The notes beneath the pieces were generated by a model. It did no database searches. It was not told the DNA's origin and saw only the letters and a list, made by a program, of their open reading frames with translations. From an uncultured Oscillospiraceae bacterium (GTDB taxonomy: Bacteria > Bacillota > Clostridia > Oscillospirales > Ruminococcaceae), in the NCBI GenBank assembly GCA_910579175.1, contig CAJTTB010000011.1:1-64000 (forward strand): a stretch of DNA of 64,000 bases, read 5' to 3'. Shown here piece by piece: positions 1 through 8,361 of this stretch. Position 1 is the stretch's first letter, and each line of letters starts with the position of its first letter. Position numbers and translations under genes: made by a program.

Positions 1-106
1 TTATATATTAGCAAAAGAAAGCGGGGAGAACATCGTTTTATCAAAAAGTCGTTGAGCAATTCCTAATTCGTGACTGTTTTTTGATTTTCCTATGTGAAAA
101 TATGTT

Positions 107-1499
107 TTGAAAGAGGATAAGGCTCAGAAAAAGAAAAAACAAATATTCCGTTGTCTACGCTTACATAGACGAGAACGGAAAAAAGCGTCAGAAGTGGGAA
201 ACCTTCGAGACAAATGCTGACGCTCGCAAACGAAAGGCTCAGATTGAATTTGAACAGGAAACGGGGACTTTTATAGTTCCTGAAGCAAAAACCGTAAAGG
301 AATTGCTTGATGAATATATGTCTATCTATGGCGTGAACACTTGGGCAATGTCTACCTATGAGGCTCGCCGCAGCATTATTTTTAATTACATTAACCCGAT
401 TATCGGGGATATGCAGCTTAGTGATGTGACCACAAGGGTGTTGGACAAGTATTACCAAAGCCTTCTTTCCGTCAAATCGAGAGTGGTAAATAACCGCAAG
501 CCGAATAATGAATATCTGTCGTGTCATGTTGTCAGGGAAGTTCACAAGCTGCTTAGAAACGCTTTTAATCAGGCGGTCAAATGGGAGCTGATGGCTAAGA
601 ATCCCTGCGTCAACGCAACACTTCCGAAGGAAGAACACAAAACCCGTGATATATGGGACGCAGACACTCTTTTCAAGGCAATAGACCTATGTGATGACGA
701 TATTCTCCGATTAGCCTTAAATTTGGCTTTTGCTTGCTCCTTGCGTATGGGCGAAATGCTCGGCTTGACTTGGGACTGCATTGATGTCAGCGACGCAAGC
801 ATTAAATCCGGCAACGCCTATCTTTTTGTCAACAAAGAGCTGCAAAGAGTAAACCGGGAAGCGCTTGAAACACTTGGAGAAAAAGGCGTAATGTTTAAGT
901 TTCCTGCTGTTATCGCAAGAACGAATACCGCATTGGTACTGAAAGAGCCGAAAACAAAGACAAGTACCCGCAGGGTGTTTATTCCCACTACCGTTGCGGA
1001 AATGCTCAAACAGCGAAAATCTGAGATTGAAGAATACAAGGCTCTGTTTGGAGATGAGTTTACAGACTATAATCTTGTGTTTTGCAATCCTAACGGCAGA
1101 CCGATTGAGGGACAGACGATTAACAGGGCATTGAGTAAGCTCATAAAGGATAACGACTTGCCGCCCGTTGTTTTCCATAGTCTAAGACATTCAAGTATTA
1201 CTTATAAGCTGAAACTTAACGGCGGCGATATGAAATCCGTTCAGGGCGATTCAGGACACGCACAGGTTAAAATGGTAGCCGATGTGTATTCTCATATTAT
1301 AGACGAGGATCGCCGGGTAAATGCTCAACGCTTTGAGGAAAACTTTTATAGGCGAAAGGAAGAAACACAAACGCCGAGCCAATCCGCAGAAGTACAAAAG
1401 AATGATGACAACGCCGAGCTTGTTGCTCAGTTAATGGCTAATCCTGAATTGCTTGCAGTAATGAAAACAGTATTGGAAAATTATAAACCTAAAAATTAA
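107..1499 (+). CDS. Tyrosine-type site-specific integrase (5' end apparently frameshifted)
   Basis: Phage/Tn916-type integrase that catalyses integration and excision of a mobile element. The open frame from 111 encodes the arm-binding region (YSVVYAYIDENGKKRQKW, typical of this family), then a SAM-like core-binding domain and a C-terminal catalytic domain. Catalytic residues are visible: Arg in FACSLRMGEML, H-x-L-R in FHSLRH, His in SGHAQ and the nucleophile Tyr in VYSHI. A clean start is missing. The frame has no ATG, GTG or TTG between the TGA at 108 and the TTG at 303. A TTG at 107 reads MKEDKAQKKK in the neighbouring frame and would join the integrase frame if one A were removed from the A-run at 134-139. 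Either the gene is frameshifted, the ribosome slips, or the A-run is miscalled. The gene lies at the element's right end beside a tRNA-like att site. Confidence 0.85.
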
Positions 1500-1502
1500 A
1501 AG

Positions 1503-1547
1503 GCAAAAGTCAAGCTGCTCCGATGGCTTGGCTTTTGCTTATTTTTG
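1503..1547 (+). terminator. Intrinsic terminator of the integrase gene
   Basis: A 13-bp near-perfect stem (gcaaaagtcaagc / gcttggcttttgc, one G-T) with a 10-nt loop is followed by a T-rich tract, immediately after the integrase stop codon. Confidence 0.75.
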
Positions 1548-1812
1548 TGCTATAATAGATAAACCGAAAGGGCAACAGAAGAAATATCGAGGGAATATAA
1601 TAGAAAAAATCGTTATTTGATTTCCACCCGGATTTCCTCAGTCCTGCTAATTTCCAGCTAATCGGAAGCTCTAAAACACCTTAAAATTAGCAGGGAAAGC
1701 ATAAGAAAATGCGGTAATCAAAATGCCGGAAAAGCCGCTATTTATAAGGACTTTCGGGGACTTTAAGGGAAGCCGTATGTAGTGCCTTGGTGCTTCTCCT
1801 AAGCGGTAGGTC

Positions 1813-1837
1813 GGAGGTTCAAATCCTCTTAGCGATG
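1813..1837 (+). other. tRNA 3'-end-like attachment site (putative att)
   Basis: GGAGG-TTCAAAT-CCTCT folds as a T-psi-C arm (five pairs, conserved TTCAAAT loop) followed by an acceptor-like TAGCGATG. No matching 5' tRNA half lies upstream: sequence before about 1790 does not fold as D-arm or anticodon arm. This is what remains at one junction when a tyrosine integrase inserts into the 3' end of a tRNA gene. The CTCCTAA just upstream could mean tRNA-Arg(CCT), but the anticodon stem does not pair, so I do not assign the isoacceptor. Confidence 0.5.
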
Positions 1838-1846
1838 TCTTAAGAA

Positions 1847-1882
1847 ATGCCGAGAATACTGGGGTTCCAGAGTTCTCGGTAT
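1847..1882 (+). terminator. Intrinsic terminator after the tRNA 3' fragment
   Basis: A ten-base stem (atgccgagaa / ttctcggtat, one G-T pair) is followed by tttactat. It sits 10 nt after the tRNA-like tail, as expected for the original tRNA transcript's terminator, and supports the reading that chromosome resumes here. Confidence 0.65.
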
Positions 1883-2050
1883 TTTACTATATTTCTGAAT
1901 TTGCTAATCAAAATAGTATTTCTGATAATTATCCGAAAAATTTTGTTCAAAATCATGCTAATTGAAAAGGCGAGAGTTTATTGTTTTAATCTGCAAAGTA
2001 ACTCAAATTGGAGGGCTTATAAATTATCATGTAAGAGTTTGAAGATATAT

Positions 2051-2172
2051 GAGATATTATTTTGTTCTCTTTTTTATAGGGATGACAAGATTATGGTTAT
2101 CCCATAGAAAAATATATGATATACTATAAAAGTAAAGAATAAGTATACATAAAACTTGCTATTCCAATTTGG
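2051..2172. repeat. Direct repeat copy 1 flanking the Abi gene
   Basis: About 120 bp that recurs at 3448-3573 in the same orientation with roughly 80-85% identity by eye. Both copies contain cccatagaaa, tatatgatatact and tacataaaacttg. Each includes an extended -10-like TGATATACT. Confidence 0.7.
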
Positions 2173-2202
2173 AAGGGGAAATTTAAAGATAAACAAAGTA
2201 AT

Positions 2203-2236
2203 AAAACTTGAAGTCGCAATTTGCGATTTCAAGTTT
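2203..2236. terminator. Bidirectional hairpin downstream of the Abi gene
   Basis: The arms aaacttgaagtcgcaa and ttgcgatttcaagttt pair almost perfectly with essentially no loop. On the minus strand it lies after the Abi-family stop codon. A second weaker hairpin (gtgcg / cgcac) lies at about 2274-2296. Confidence 0.6.
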
Positions 2237-2346
2237 ACATAAAAAGAAGAACCGGACGCATCCGATTCTCCCAAGTGCGCTCCGTAGAGACGCACCGCTA
2301 TTCACATTTATAGTATACAAGAAAGAGATAGAAAATGCAAGGACTT

Positions 2347-3372
2347 TTAAGATTTAACAAAATTTTTTAATTTGATGAGTTTTGCATTATTATCAGTATA
2401 GATAATCTGGTTGAAAATGCTTATTGGAACATGGTTGCGTAATTTTTCTACAATATCTTCAAATCCCGATATAATACGTTTCATTTCTGTTTTTGATATA
2501 TGAAGAAGTTTCAGTTGGTAAATTGCCAAAACTAGATAGTCTGTGATAGTTTTAAAAGTTAATTCCCTTACTCCAGTAGCATTGGAGATAGCATTTCTCA
2601 CCTGCTTATCAATGTTTCCGGTTCGGAAACGTGTATCAAAAATTACATCGTTATGTGCAATGGCATTTCGAAAGTCTTTCGTGGCATAAATCAGACGTTG
2701 AGGCATCATGGCATTTGAATCATCAGAATGTCGTATTCCAAGTTTTTTTGAAATATTTGTCCTGCAATTTCGATTCAAACATGAAACAAAATGACCAAAT
2801 TCACCTAAACTAAGCAATTCAAAAGTCGCCCAGATTGGAAGGTTGGAATCTTTACGGAAATAGTGATCTACAATTTTATTTCCATTTCCATAAGCATCAG
2901 TCTGAACCTTATAGATACGATTACGCAAATCTAACCGCCTTTTTAACTCTCGTTTAAATTTTTCTTCTGCTTTTTGAAGGTCGAAGGTTTTTTTATACAT
3001 TTTGCCTTTGGTAGAAAACATTTTATAATTATCCAACAACTGATTATAGATATCGATAAAATTTTCGGAATTTGTTGAAGCTACTAAAATATCCAGAACA
3101 TAATTTTTGAAAGCCGTTTCAATCAGCATTACGGTAGGATAAAATAATGATTTTAATTGCGCATCAAAGTCATAGACAGCAACCAATTCTTCAAATTTCG
3201 TATAAGGGACATGGTTTGAAGGTATATTTATGTAACGATATCCTTTATATCCATGATAGTAACCTATATTCATAAGTTTGCGCTTTTGCGCTGAACCAGA
3301 AATAGAAATTCCTTTTTTATCACGCAAATAGCGCATTAAAGCATCTGTACTTTTGGGATGTGAGTCTGGCAT
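2347..3372 (-). CDS. Abi family (Abi_2/AbiD-AbiF-like) abortive-infection protein
   Basis: A 341-residue protein of the Abi_2 family, whose members stop phage spread by killing or arresting the infected cell. The N-terminal region has the family landmarks (GYYHGYKGY, then VAVYDFDAQLKSLFYPTVMLIETAFKN split over residues ~60-95). The C-terminal half contains a HEPN-type RNase motif, FRNAIAHND, matching the R-x4-6-H signature; this probably cleaves RNA. The start is supported by gagaggtg upstream of the ATG. It is transcribed alone, opposite to its neighbours, and is bracketed by two ~120-bp direct repeats, so it looks like a cassette inserted beside the integrase-bearing element. Family assignment is firm; the RNase target is unknown. 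Confidence 0.88.
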   Translation of the reverse strand: MPDSHPKSTDALMRYLRDKKGISISGSAQKRKLMNIGYYHGYKGYRYINIPSNHVPYTKFEELVAVYDFDAQLKSLFYPTVMLIETAFKNYVLDILVASTNSENFIDIYNQLLDNYKMFSTKGKMYKKTFDLQKAEEKFKRELKRRLDLRNRIYKVQTDAYGNGNKIVDHYFRKDSNLPIWATFELLSLGEFGHFVSCLNRNCRTNISKKLGIRHSDDSNAMMPQRLIYATKDFRNAIAHNDVIFDTRFRTGNIDKQVRNAISNATGVRELTFKTITDYLVLAIYQLKLLHISKTEMKRIISGFEDIVEKLRNHVPISIFNQIIYTDNNAKLIKLKNFVKS

Positions 3373-3447
3373 ATTTATGCACCTCTCTTGTTAGTATAAT
3401 CTTAAGTATATATCAAAAATCAGTATTCGTCAAAGAATTTAAAGTAA

Positions 3448-3573
3448 AGATATTACGTGTTTTGTCCTCTTTTTCTATGTAGATGGAAAGGTTATGTTTA
3501 TTCCCATAGAAAATATATGATATACTGTAAAAGCAAACAATAAGCGTACATAAAACTTGATATTCCAATCTGG
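3448..3573. repeat. Direct repeat copy 2 flanking the Abi gene
   Basis: Partner of 2051-2172. The two copies lie on either side of the Abi_2 gene and its minus-strand promoter region, consistent with duplication or recombination at insertion. Confidence 0.7.
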
Positions 3574-4190
3574 CATTTCAAAATAGATATGACAATAAAG
3601 ATGGCTGATACAAAAGAAACAGCCCTAACAAAGACAAATGATGATACCAAAAAATAGCATTGAATCAGCAGAGTCCGATATAAAAAGTATGATAGACAGT
3701 GATTTAGTGATGCTGTATCAAGTAGAAACGAAGTGATTAAATAAAGCGGCAAAATGGCAAATATATCTTTGCTATATGAGCGATTAAATGCCATGTTCTG
3801 CGGTTAGACAAACCCCTGATATTTCTCAGTTGCTTCCGATAGATTGAAATGATTGTGCGCCACATTATGGGGGAGCAAAACAAATCTTTACTCGTTTCAG
3901 AAGAAAGAGCAAAGAAATCGCCTAAGCGCAGTGTGCCGAAAGCAGAAAGTATGTGGTATGATAAAGCGTCATACCTACTGGGTGAAGACGGCATGTCAGT
4001 CATTCGAAATACAATGGCAAACTTCAGAAAATAGTTATTATTTACCATATAGTTTTTAAGACAGTGAGTTAATAAGTCATTGCCTTTACAGATATAGTTG
4101 AATACCATTTCTATACTTAATAGATATTCTTCTGTTTCGTGTATTTAATATTGAATTATGATTGAAAATATGATATAACAAATATATATG
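3574..4190. other. Gene-poor stretch, probable decayed sequence
   Basis: No convincing gene. Short open stretches in several frames are repeatedly interrupted and I recognise none of them. A 61-codon frame at 3849-4034 lacks a ribosome binding site. The last 60 bases before the XRE gene are AT-rich and probably hold its promoter. Confidence 0.4.
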
Positions 4191-4203
4191 AAGGGGGATA
4201 GAC

Positions 4204-4425
4204 ATGGGAGCAACTTATCAGTTTTCATACGACAAATTGTGGTATAAGCTAATTGATTTAAAACTTAAAAAGAAAGATCTTCAAAAACAGGCACACCTCA
4301 GTCCTTCTGTAATCGCTAAAATGGGGCGTGGAGAGTCTGTAAATTTAGAAACACTTGCAAAAATATGTTTGGTTTTTCATTGTGGGCTTTCGGATATCGT
4401 GGATATCATTTTGAAGGAGGGATAA
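4204..4425 (+). CDS. Small XRE/Cro-type HTH regulator
   Basis: A 73-residue protein consisting of a single helix-turn-helix domain: YDKLWYKLIDLKLKKKDL, the recognition segment HLSPSVIAKMGRGESV, and the tail LETLAKICLVFHCGLSDI that is typical of minimal XRE regulators in Clostridia (often annotated as Cro-like or YozG-like). gaagggggat precedes the ATG. Its last codons contain the ribosome binding site of the TetR gene starting 3 nt after its stop, so the two are co-transcribed and probably co-regulate the envelope operon at 5557-10509. The operator is not demonstrated. Confidence 0.85.
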   Translation: MGATYQFSYDKLWYKLIDLKLKKKDLQKQAHLSPSVIAKMGRGESVNLETLAKICLVFHCGLSDIVDIILKEG

Positions 4426-4428
4426 ACC

Positions 4429-5004
4429 ATGCCGAATTTCACCAAACGGGCGATCAAAGAATCTTTTTGGAAGTTGCTAAATGAACAACCACTCACTCAA
4501 ATCAGTGTTCGTGAAATTGTGGAAAAATGCGGAATCAATCGAAATTCATTCTATTATCATTTTCAAGATATACCATCACTGATCGAAGAAATTGTTATGG
4601 ATGCAGCAAATGCATTGATTCAACAACACCCAAGTATAACATCAATCGACGAGGGCGTTGAAGCTGCATTTCGTTTCACATTGGATAATAAAAAAGCAAT
4701 ATTACATATTTGCAATTCAATAAATCGTAATATATATGAACAATACCTTATGAAAATCTGCGAATATATTGTTACAACATATTTTGATACAGTTTTTGAA
4801 AAAGGTATTGTTAGTAAAAGTGACAGGGATATTATGATCCTTTTTACGAAATGTGAGTTATTTGGTTTATCCATTGATTGGATCAATACTGGAATGCAGG
4901 ATGATGCAATTGAAAAATTAAAACGCCTTCTTTTACTTTGCAACGGTTTATCAAGTGAAATGATTAAAAGATGTAGAGAAAACAGTGAGCACAACGAAAT
5001 ATGA
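4429..5004 (+). CDS. TetR/AcrR-family transcriptional regulator
   Basis: A 191-residue repressor-type protein. Residues 5-50 are the TetR HTH (KRAIKESFWKLLNE, ISVREIVEKCGINRNSFYYH with the characteristic SFYYHF), and the rest is an all-helical ligand/dimerisation region of the TetR_C_7-like kind. Such regulators commonly sit next to MMPL transporters. It is translated right after the XRE gene and is followed by a strong terminator. The three 19-bp dyads at 5378-5456, between it and the HdeD/MMPL operon, are its likely operators (inference from position and dyad form). The inducing ligand is unknown. Confidence 0.85.
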   Translation: MPNFTKRAIKESFWKLLNEQPLTQISVREIVEKCGINRNSFYYHFQDIPSLIEEIVMDAANALIQQHPSITSIDEGVEAAFRFTLDNKKAILHICNSINRNIYEQYLMKICEYIVTTYFDTVFEKGIVSKSDRDIMILFTKCELFGLSIDWINTGMQDDAIEKLKRLLLLCNGLSSEMIKRCRENSEHNEI

Positions 5005-5028
5005 TGAAAATATGCTGTAATATTGTTA

Positions 5029-5070
5029 ATCGTCGACTTATCTTTTTTGGATAAGCCGGCGATTTTTTTG
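5029..5070 (+). terminator. Intrinsic terminator after the XRE-TetR pair
   Basis: A 14-bp stem (atcgtcgacttatc / gataagccggcgat, two G-T pairs) is followed by seven T. Confidence 0.85.
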
Positions 5071-5377
5071 CCAATGAAAGCTGCCTGAAATCAATGTGGT
5101 AATATCAGCAGAAACTGTGCATTGTCAAGCAGTACTGTGTAATTTCATCTGCCTATGATACTGAGAATTAAAACCGAAAATTCAATATAGCCGGTTTTTT
5201 CCGTCCTGTTTGACCGATACTTTTCATTCTATGCTCAACTTCTTTCATAGTACGAAAAACAGATTGAAAACAAAGTGATTCATGCTGTCATTGTTGCATT
5301 CAGTATCGTGAATCTGAGATAAATACACAATAGGTAACAAATTCTCATTTCCTATTTTTGAAGCAATCCATTTGATA

Positions 5378-5456
5378 TTGTCTAGTTTTTAGGCAAAAGC
5401 GCATGAGTTGTCTAAAATTTAGGCAATTATATTTTAGTTGTCTACTTTTATGACAG
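5378..5456 (+). promoter_or_regulatory. Three 19-bp operator-like dyads at exact 30-bp spacing
   Basis: TTGTCTAGTTTTTAGGCAA (5378), TTGTCTAAAATTTAGGCAA (5408) and TTGTCTACTTTTATGACAG (5438) start exactly 30 bp apart. Each is an imperfect inverted repeat, TTGYCTA-N5-TAGRCAA, with the third copy more degenerate in its right arm. They lie about 100-180 bp upstream of the HdeD/MMPL operon and downstream of the TetR gene. Thirty bp is close to three helical turns, so three dimers would bind on the same face. The candidate binder is the upstream TetR or XRE protein. Confidence 0.65.
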
Positions 5457-5556
5457 TTGAGCTCAATTGCCCATTTTATGGAATATATTTTTTTGTTATA
5501 CTGACCTTGCAAAAGGAAAATTGCAGCGATTTTAAATTTGAAAGGAGGAACTTCTG

Positions 5557-6153
5557 ATGCGTTCTGTAGCTCTTATGAGAACCGCAAAAATAGGGTATAT
5601 TATGATATCCGTCCTGCTATGCGTGTTGGGAATTCTTTTAATAGCCGTTCCTGAATTTTCGATTTGGGCAGTCGGTACCATATGTGGAGCGATTCTGATC
5701 GTGTTTGGTGCTATCCGGTTAATAGGATACTTTTCAAAGGATCTCTATCGTCTTGCTTTCCAGTATGATTTGGCATTCGGTGTGATGATGATCACTTTGG
5801 GTGTGATTATGTTATTGCATCCAGGCAGTTTGATGAATTTTATTTGTATTACTCTTGGGCTTTCCTTTTTGACTGATGGGTTGTTTAAAATTCAAATTGC
5901 GATAGATTCCAAAACTTTTGGGATTCGCAAGTGGTGGCTGATTCTTATATTGGCAATCATAACAGTGATATTCGGGGGGATACTGATCTCTCGTCCCAGT
6001 GAGAGCAGTCGTATTCTTACTATGATGATTGGCATTTCCTTGCTGTGCGAAGGAATTCTGAATATTGGTACGATGATTACTGCGGTCAAGATCATTAAGC
6101 ATCAGCAGCCTGATGTGATTGAAGTAGACTATTATAAAGAAAGAGAGGATTAA
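5557..6153 (+). CDS. HdeD/DUF308-family membrane protein
   Basis: A 198-residue integral membrane protein with about six hydrophobic helices in pairs (residues ~10-60, 70-115, 125-175). Inter-helix segments such as AVPEFSIWAVGTICGAILIV and LLHPGSLMNFICI match the HdeD/DUF308 duplication. E. coli HdeD is linked to acid resistance; the role in Clostridia is not known. ggaggaact precedes the ATG. The MMPL gene starts 5 nt after its stop, so both are in one operon, downstream of the triple dyad. The C-terminus (QPDVIEVDYYKERED) is cytoplasmic and charged. Confidence 0.8.
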   Translation: MRSVALMRTAKIGYIMISVLLCVLGILLIAVPEFSIWAVGTICGAILIVFGAIRLIGYFSKDLYRLAFQYDLAFGVMMITLGVIMLLHPGSLMNFICITLGLSFLTDGLFKIQIAIDSKTFGIRKWWLILILAIITVIFGGILISRPSESSRILTMMIGISLLCEGILNIGTMITAVKIIKHQQPDVIEVDYYKERED

Positions 6154-6158
6154 ATAAA

Positions 6159-8228
6159 ATGCGCTTTTCAAAAGCGGTGGTAAAACACCGTGTACTTATC
6201 CTGATCCTTGCTGTATTGCTGATGATTCCATCAGCACTCGGCACAATTGCAACAAGAGTGAATTATGATATGCTGGACTATCTTCCTGAAGATATGGATA
6301 CTGTAAAGGGACAAAATGAATTGCTAGAAGATTTCGGCAAAGGGGCTTTTTCCCTGATCATCGTGGAGGATATGCCCGATAAAGATGTTGCGAAATTGGT
6401 GGAGAAGCTCAAAGCGGTAGATCATGTGGAAACAGTTCTGTGGCACAATATATCTGTTCCCAAAGAACTTTTACCAGATGCGCTGTATGATGAATTCAAT
6501 ACAGATAACGCTACGATGATGGCAGTATTTTTCGACAGCGCCACCTCGGCGGATATTACGATGGATGCTATTCGTGAAATTCGCTCCATTGCAGGAAAGC
6601 AATGCTTTGTTTCCGGAATGTCGGCGCTTGTTACAGACCTGAAGGACCTGTGCGAACAAGAAGAACCGATTTATGTGGGACTTGCGGTACTACTTGCCTG
6701 TATTGCAATGCTACTGTTTCTCGACGGGTGGCTGGTACCATTTGTATTCCTGGTCTCTATCGGAATGATGATTCTGATGAATCTCGGATCCAACTATTTT
6801 CTCGGGGAGATTTCATACATAACAAAGGCACTGTCGGCTGTGCTCCAGCTCGCAGTTACCATGGACTATTCCATATTCCTGTGGCACAGCTACAACGAGC
6901 AAAGAAAAAAATACAGCGATAATAAAGACGCCATGGTAGTTGCAATTCAGCAAACACTCACCTCAGTTGTAGGAAGCTCAATTACAACAGTTGCCGGATT
7001 TGCCGCTCTTTGTTTTATGACCTTCACGCTTGGACGAGACCTTGGAATCGTTATGGCAAAGGGTGTTATTCTCGGAGTTATCGGCTGTGTAACAGTACTT
7101 CCAGCATTGATCCTTGTATTTGATAAGCCCTTACAGAAAACAAAGCATCGCTCGCTTATTCCGGATATGACAAAGTTTGCAAAAGGCGTCACAAAGGTAT
7201 TTCCTATTTTTTTAATCATTTTTGCTTTATTGATTGCTCCCGCACTGTACGGATATAACAAGACGAACGATGAAGTCTATTACGATATGGGCGAATGTTT
7301 ACCAAAGGATATGGAATATGTTATAGCCAATTCCAAGCTGTCAGATGACTTTCATATCGCATCTACTCATATGATTCTGATAGATTCCGGTATACCATCC
7401 AAATCTGTCCAGAGCATGATCGGTGAAATGGAACAGGTTGACGGCGTTAAATATGTGCTTGGTCTTGAATCTGTTCTTGGTAGCCGTGTACCTGAGGAGA
7501 TACTTCCAGAAAGCATCAAGGAAATCCTTGAAAGCGATAAATGGAAGCTACTGATGATAAATTCCGAATACAAGGTTGCGAGTGACGATGTCAATGATCA
7601 GATAGACAGTCTGAACACCATCCTAAAAAAATATGATGAAACAGGAATGCTAATCGGTGAAGCACCCTGTATGAAGGATATGATTGAAACTACCAACCAT
7701 GACTTCCAAGTTGTCAACGCAGTTTCTATTATTGCAATCTTTATTATCATTGCTCTGGTGGAAAAGAGTTTTTCACTTCCTTTTATTCTGATTTCAGTGA
7801 TTGAGCTTGCTATCTTTATCAATCTTGGACTTCCACATTATCTCGGTCAGTCTCTGCCGTTTATCGCACCGATCTGTATCAGTACGATTCAGCTTGGCGC
7901 AACAGTTGACTATGCAATACTCATGACTACCAGATATAAATCAGAGCGTATTTCAGGGAATGATAAGCGGCACAGCGTTTTAACCGCCCTTGCAGCTTCT
8001 ATCCCATCAATTATCGTTTCTGGTATGGGTCTTTTCGCAGCAACCTTCGGCGTGACTGTTTACTCAGACATCGATATCATCAGTTCCATGTGTATGCTGA
8101 TGGCAAGAGGTGCAATTGTAAGTATGCTATGTGTAATCTTCATTCTGCCATCACTGCTTATGCTGTGTGACAAACTGATCTGTGCAACGACCTTTGGCAT
8201 GAAGAAAAAAAGGGAAACTTCCGTCTAA
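6159..8228 (+). CDS. MMPL/RND-family transporter
   Basis: A 689-residue permease with the MMPL architecture: two repeats of an extracytoplasmic loop followed by helices (12 transmembrane segments in total). The paired proton-relay motifs AVTMDYSIFL and GATVDYAIL sit in equivalent helices of the two halves. RND proteins of this type export lipids, cell-envelope precursors or drugs with proton motive force. It overlaps functionally with the preceding HdeD-like gene and is followed by the LxxG-repeat protein, an arrangement I know from Firmicute MMPL loci. Substrate unknown. Confidence 0.9.
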   Translation: MRFSKAVVKHRVLILILAVLLMIPSALGTIATRVNYDMLDYLPEDMDTVKGQNELLEDFGKGAFSLIIVEDMPDKDVAKLVEKLKAVDHVETVLWHNISVPKELLPDALYDEFNTDNATMMAVFFDSATSADITMDAIREIRSIAGKQCFVSGMSALVTDLKDLCEQEEPIYVGLAVLLACIAMLLFLDGWLVPFVFLVSIGMMILMNLGSNYFLGEISYITKALSAVLQLAVTMDYSIFLWHSYNEQRKKYSDNKDAMVVAIQQTLTSVVGSSITTVAGFAALCFMTFTLGRDLGIVMAKGVILGVIGCVTVLPALILVFDKPLQKTKHRSLIPDMTKFAKGVTKVFPIFLIIFALLIAPALYGYNKTNDEVYYDMGECLPKDMEYVIANSKLSDDFHIASTHMILIDSGIPSKSVQSMIGEMEQVDGVKYVLGLESVLGSRVPEEILPESIKEILESDKWKLLMINSEYKVASDDVNDQIDSLNTILKKYDETGMLIGEAPCMKDMIETTNHDFQVVNAVSIIAIFIIIALVEKSFSLPFILISVIELAIFINLGLPHYLGQSLPFIAPICISTIQLGATVDYAILMTTRYKSERISGNDKRHSVLTALAASIPSIIVSGMGLFAATFGVTVYSDIDIISSMCMLMARGAIVSMLCVIFILPSLLMLCDKLICATTFGMKKKRETSV

Positions 8229-8361
8229 AGGTTCAGACGCACCAAAAGATCCGATAATACCTAACCAAACTGTGTCCCCAACATTCGAAATACAGATATG
8301 ATGTTATGAATCTTGTATTTACCAAAATACCGAATATTACTGATCAGGAGGTAATTTTATA

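Noticed and set aside
1783..1837. Complete tRNA gene
   Set aside because: Only the T-arm and part of the acceptor fold; the anticodon stem and D-arm do not pair.
1847..2107. 86-codon plus-strand frame
   Set aside because: It starts inside the terminator hairpin after the tRNA fragment and has no ribosome binding site.
3498..3794. 98-codon minus-strand hydrophobic frame
   Set aside because: Overlaps the direct repeat, has no ribosome binding site and looks like AT-rich noise.
3849..4034. 61-codon plus-strand frame (MIVRHIMGEQNKSLL...)
   Set aside because: Its composition is protein-like but I see no ribosome binding site or family, and neighbouring sequence is decayed; could be a remnant.
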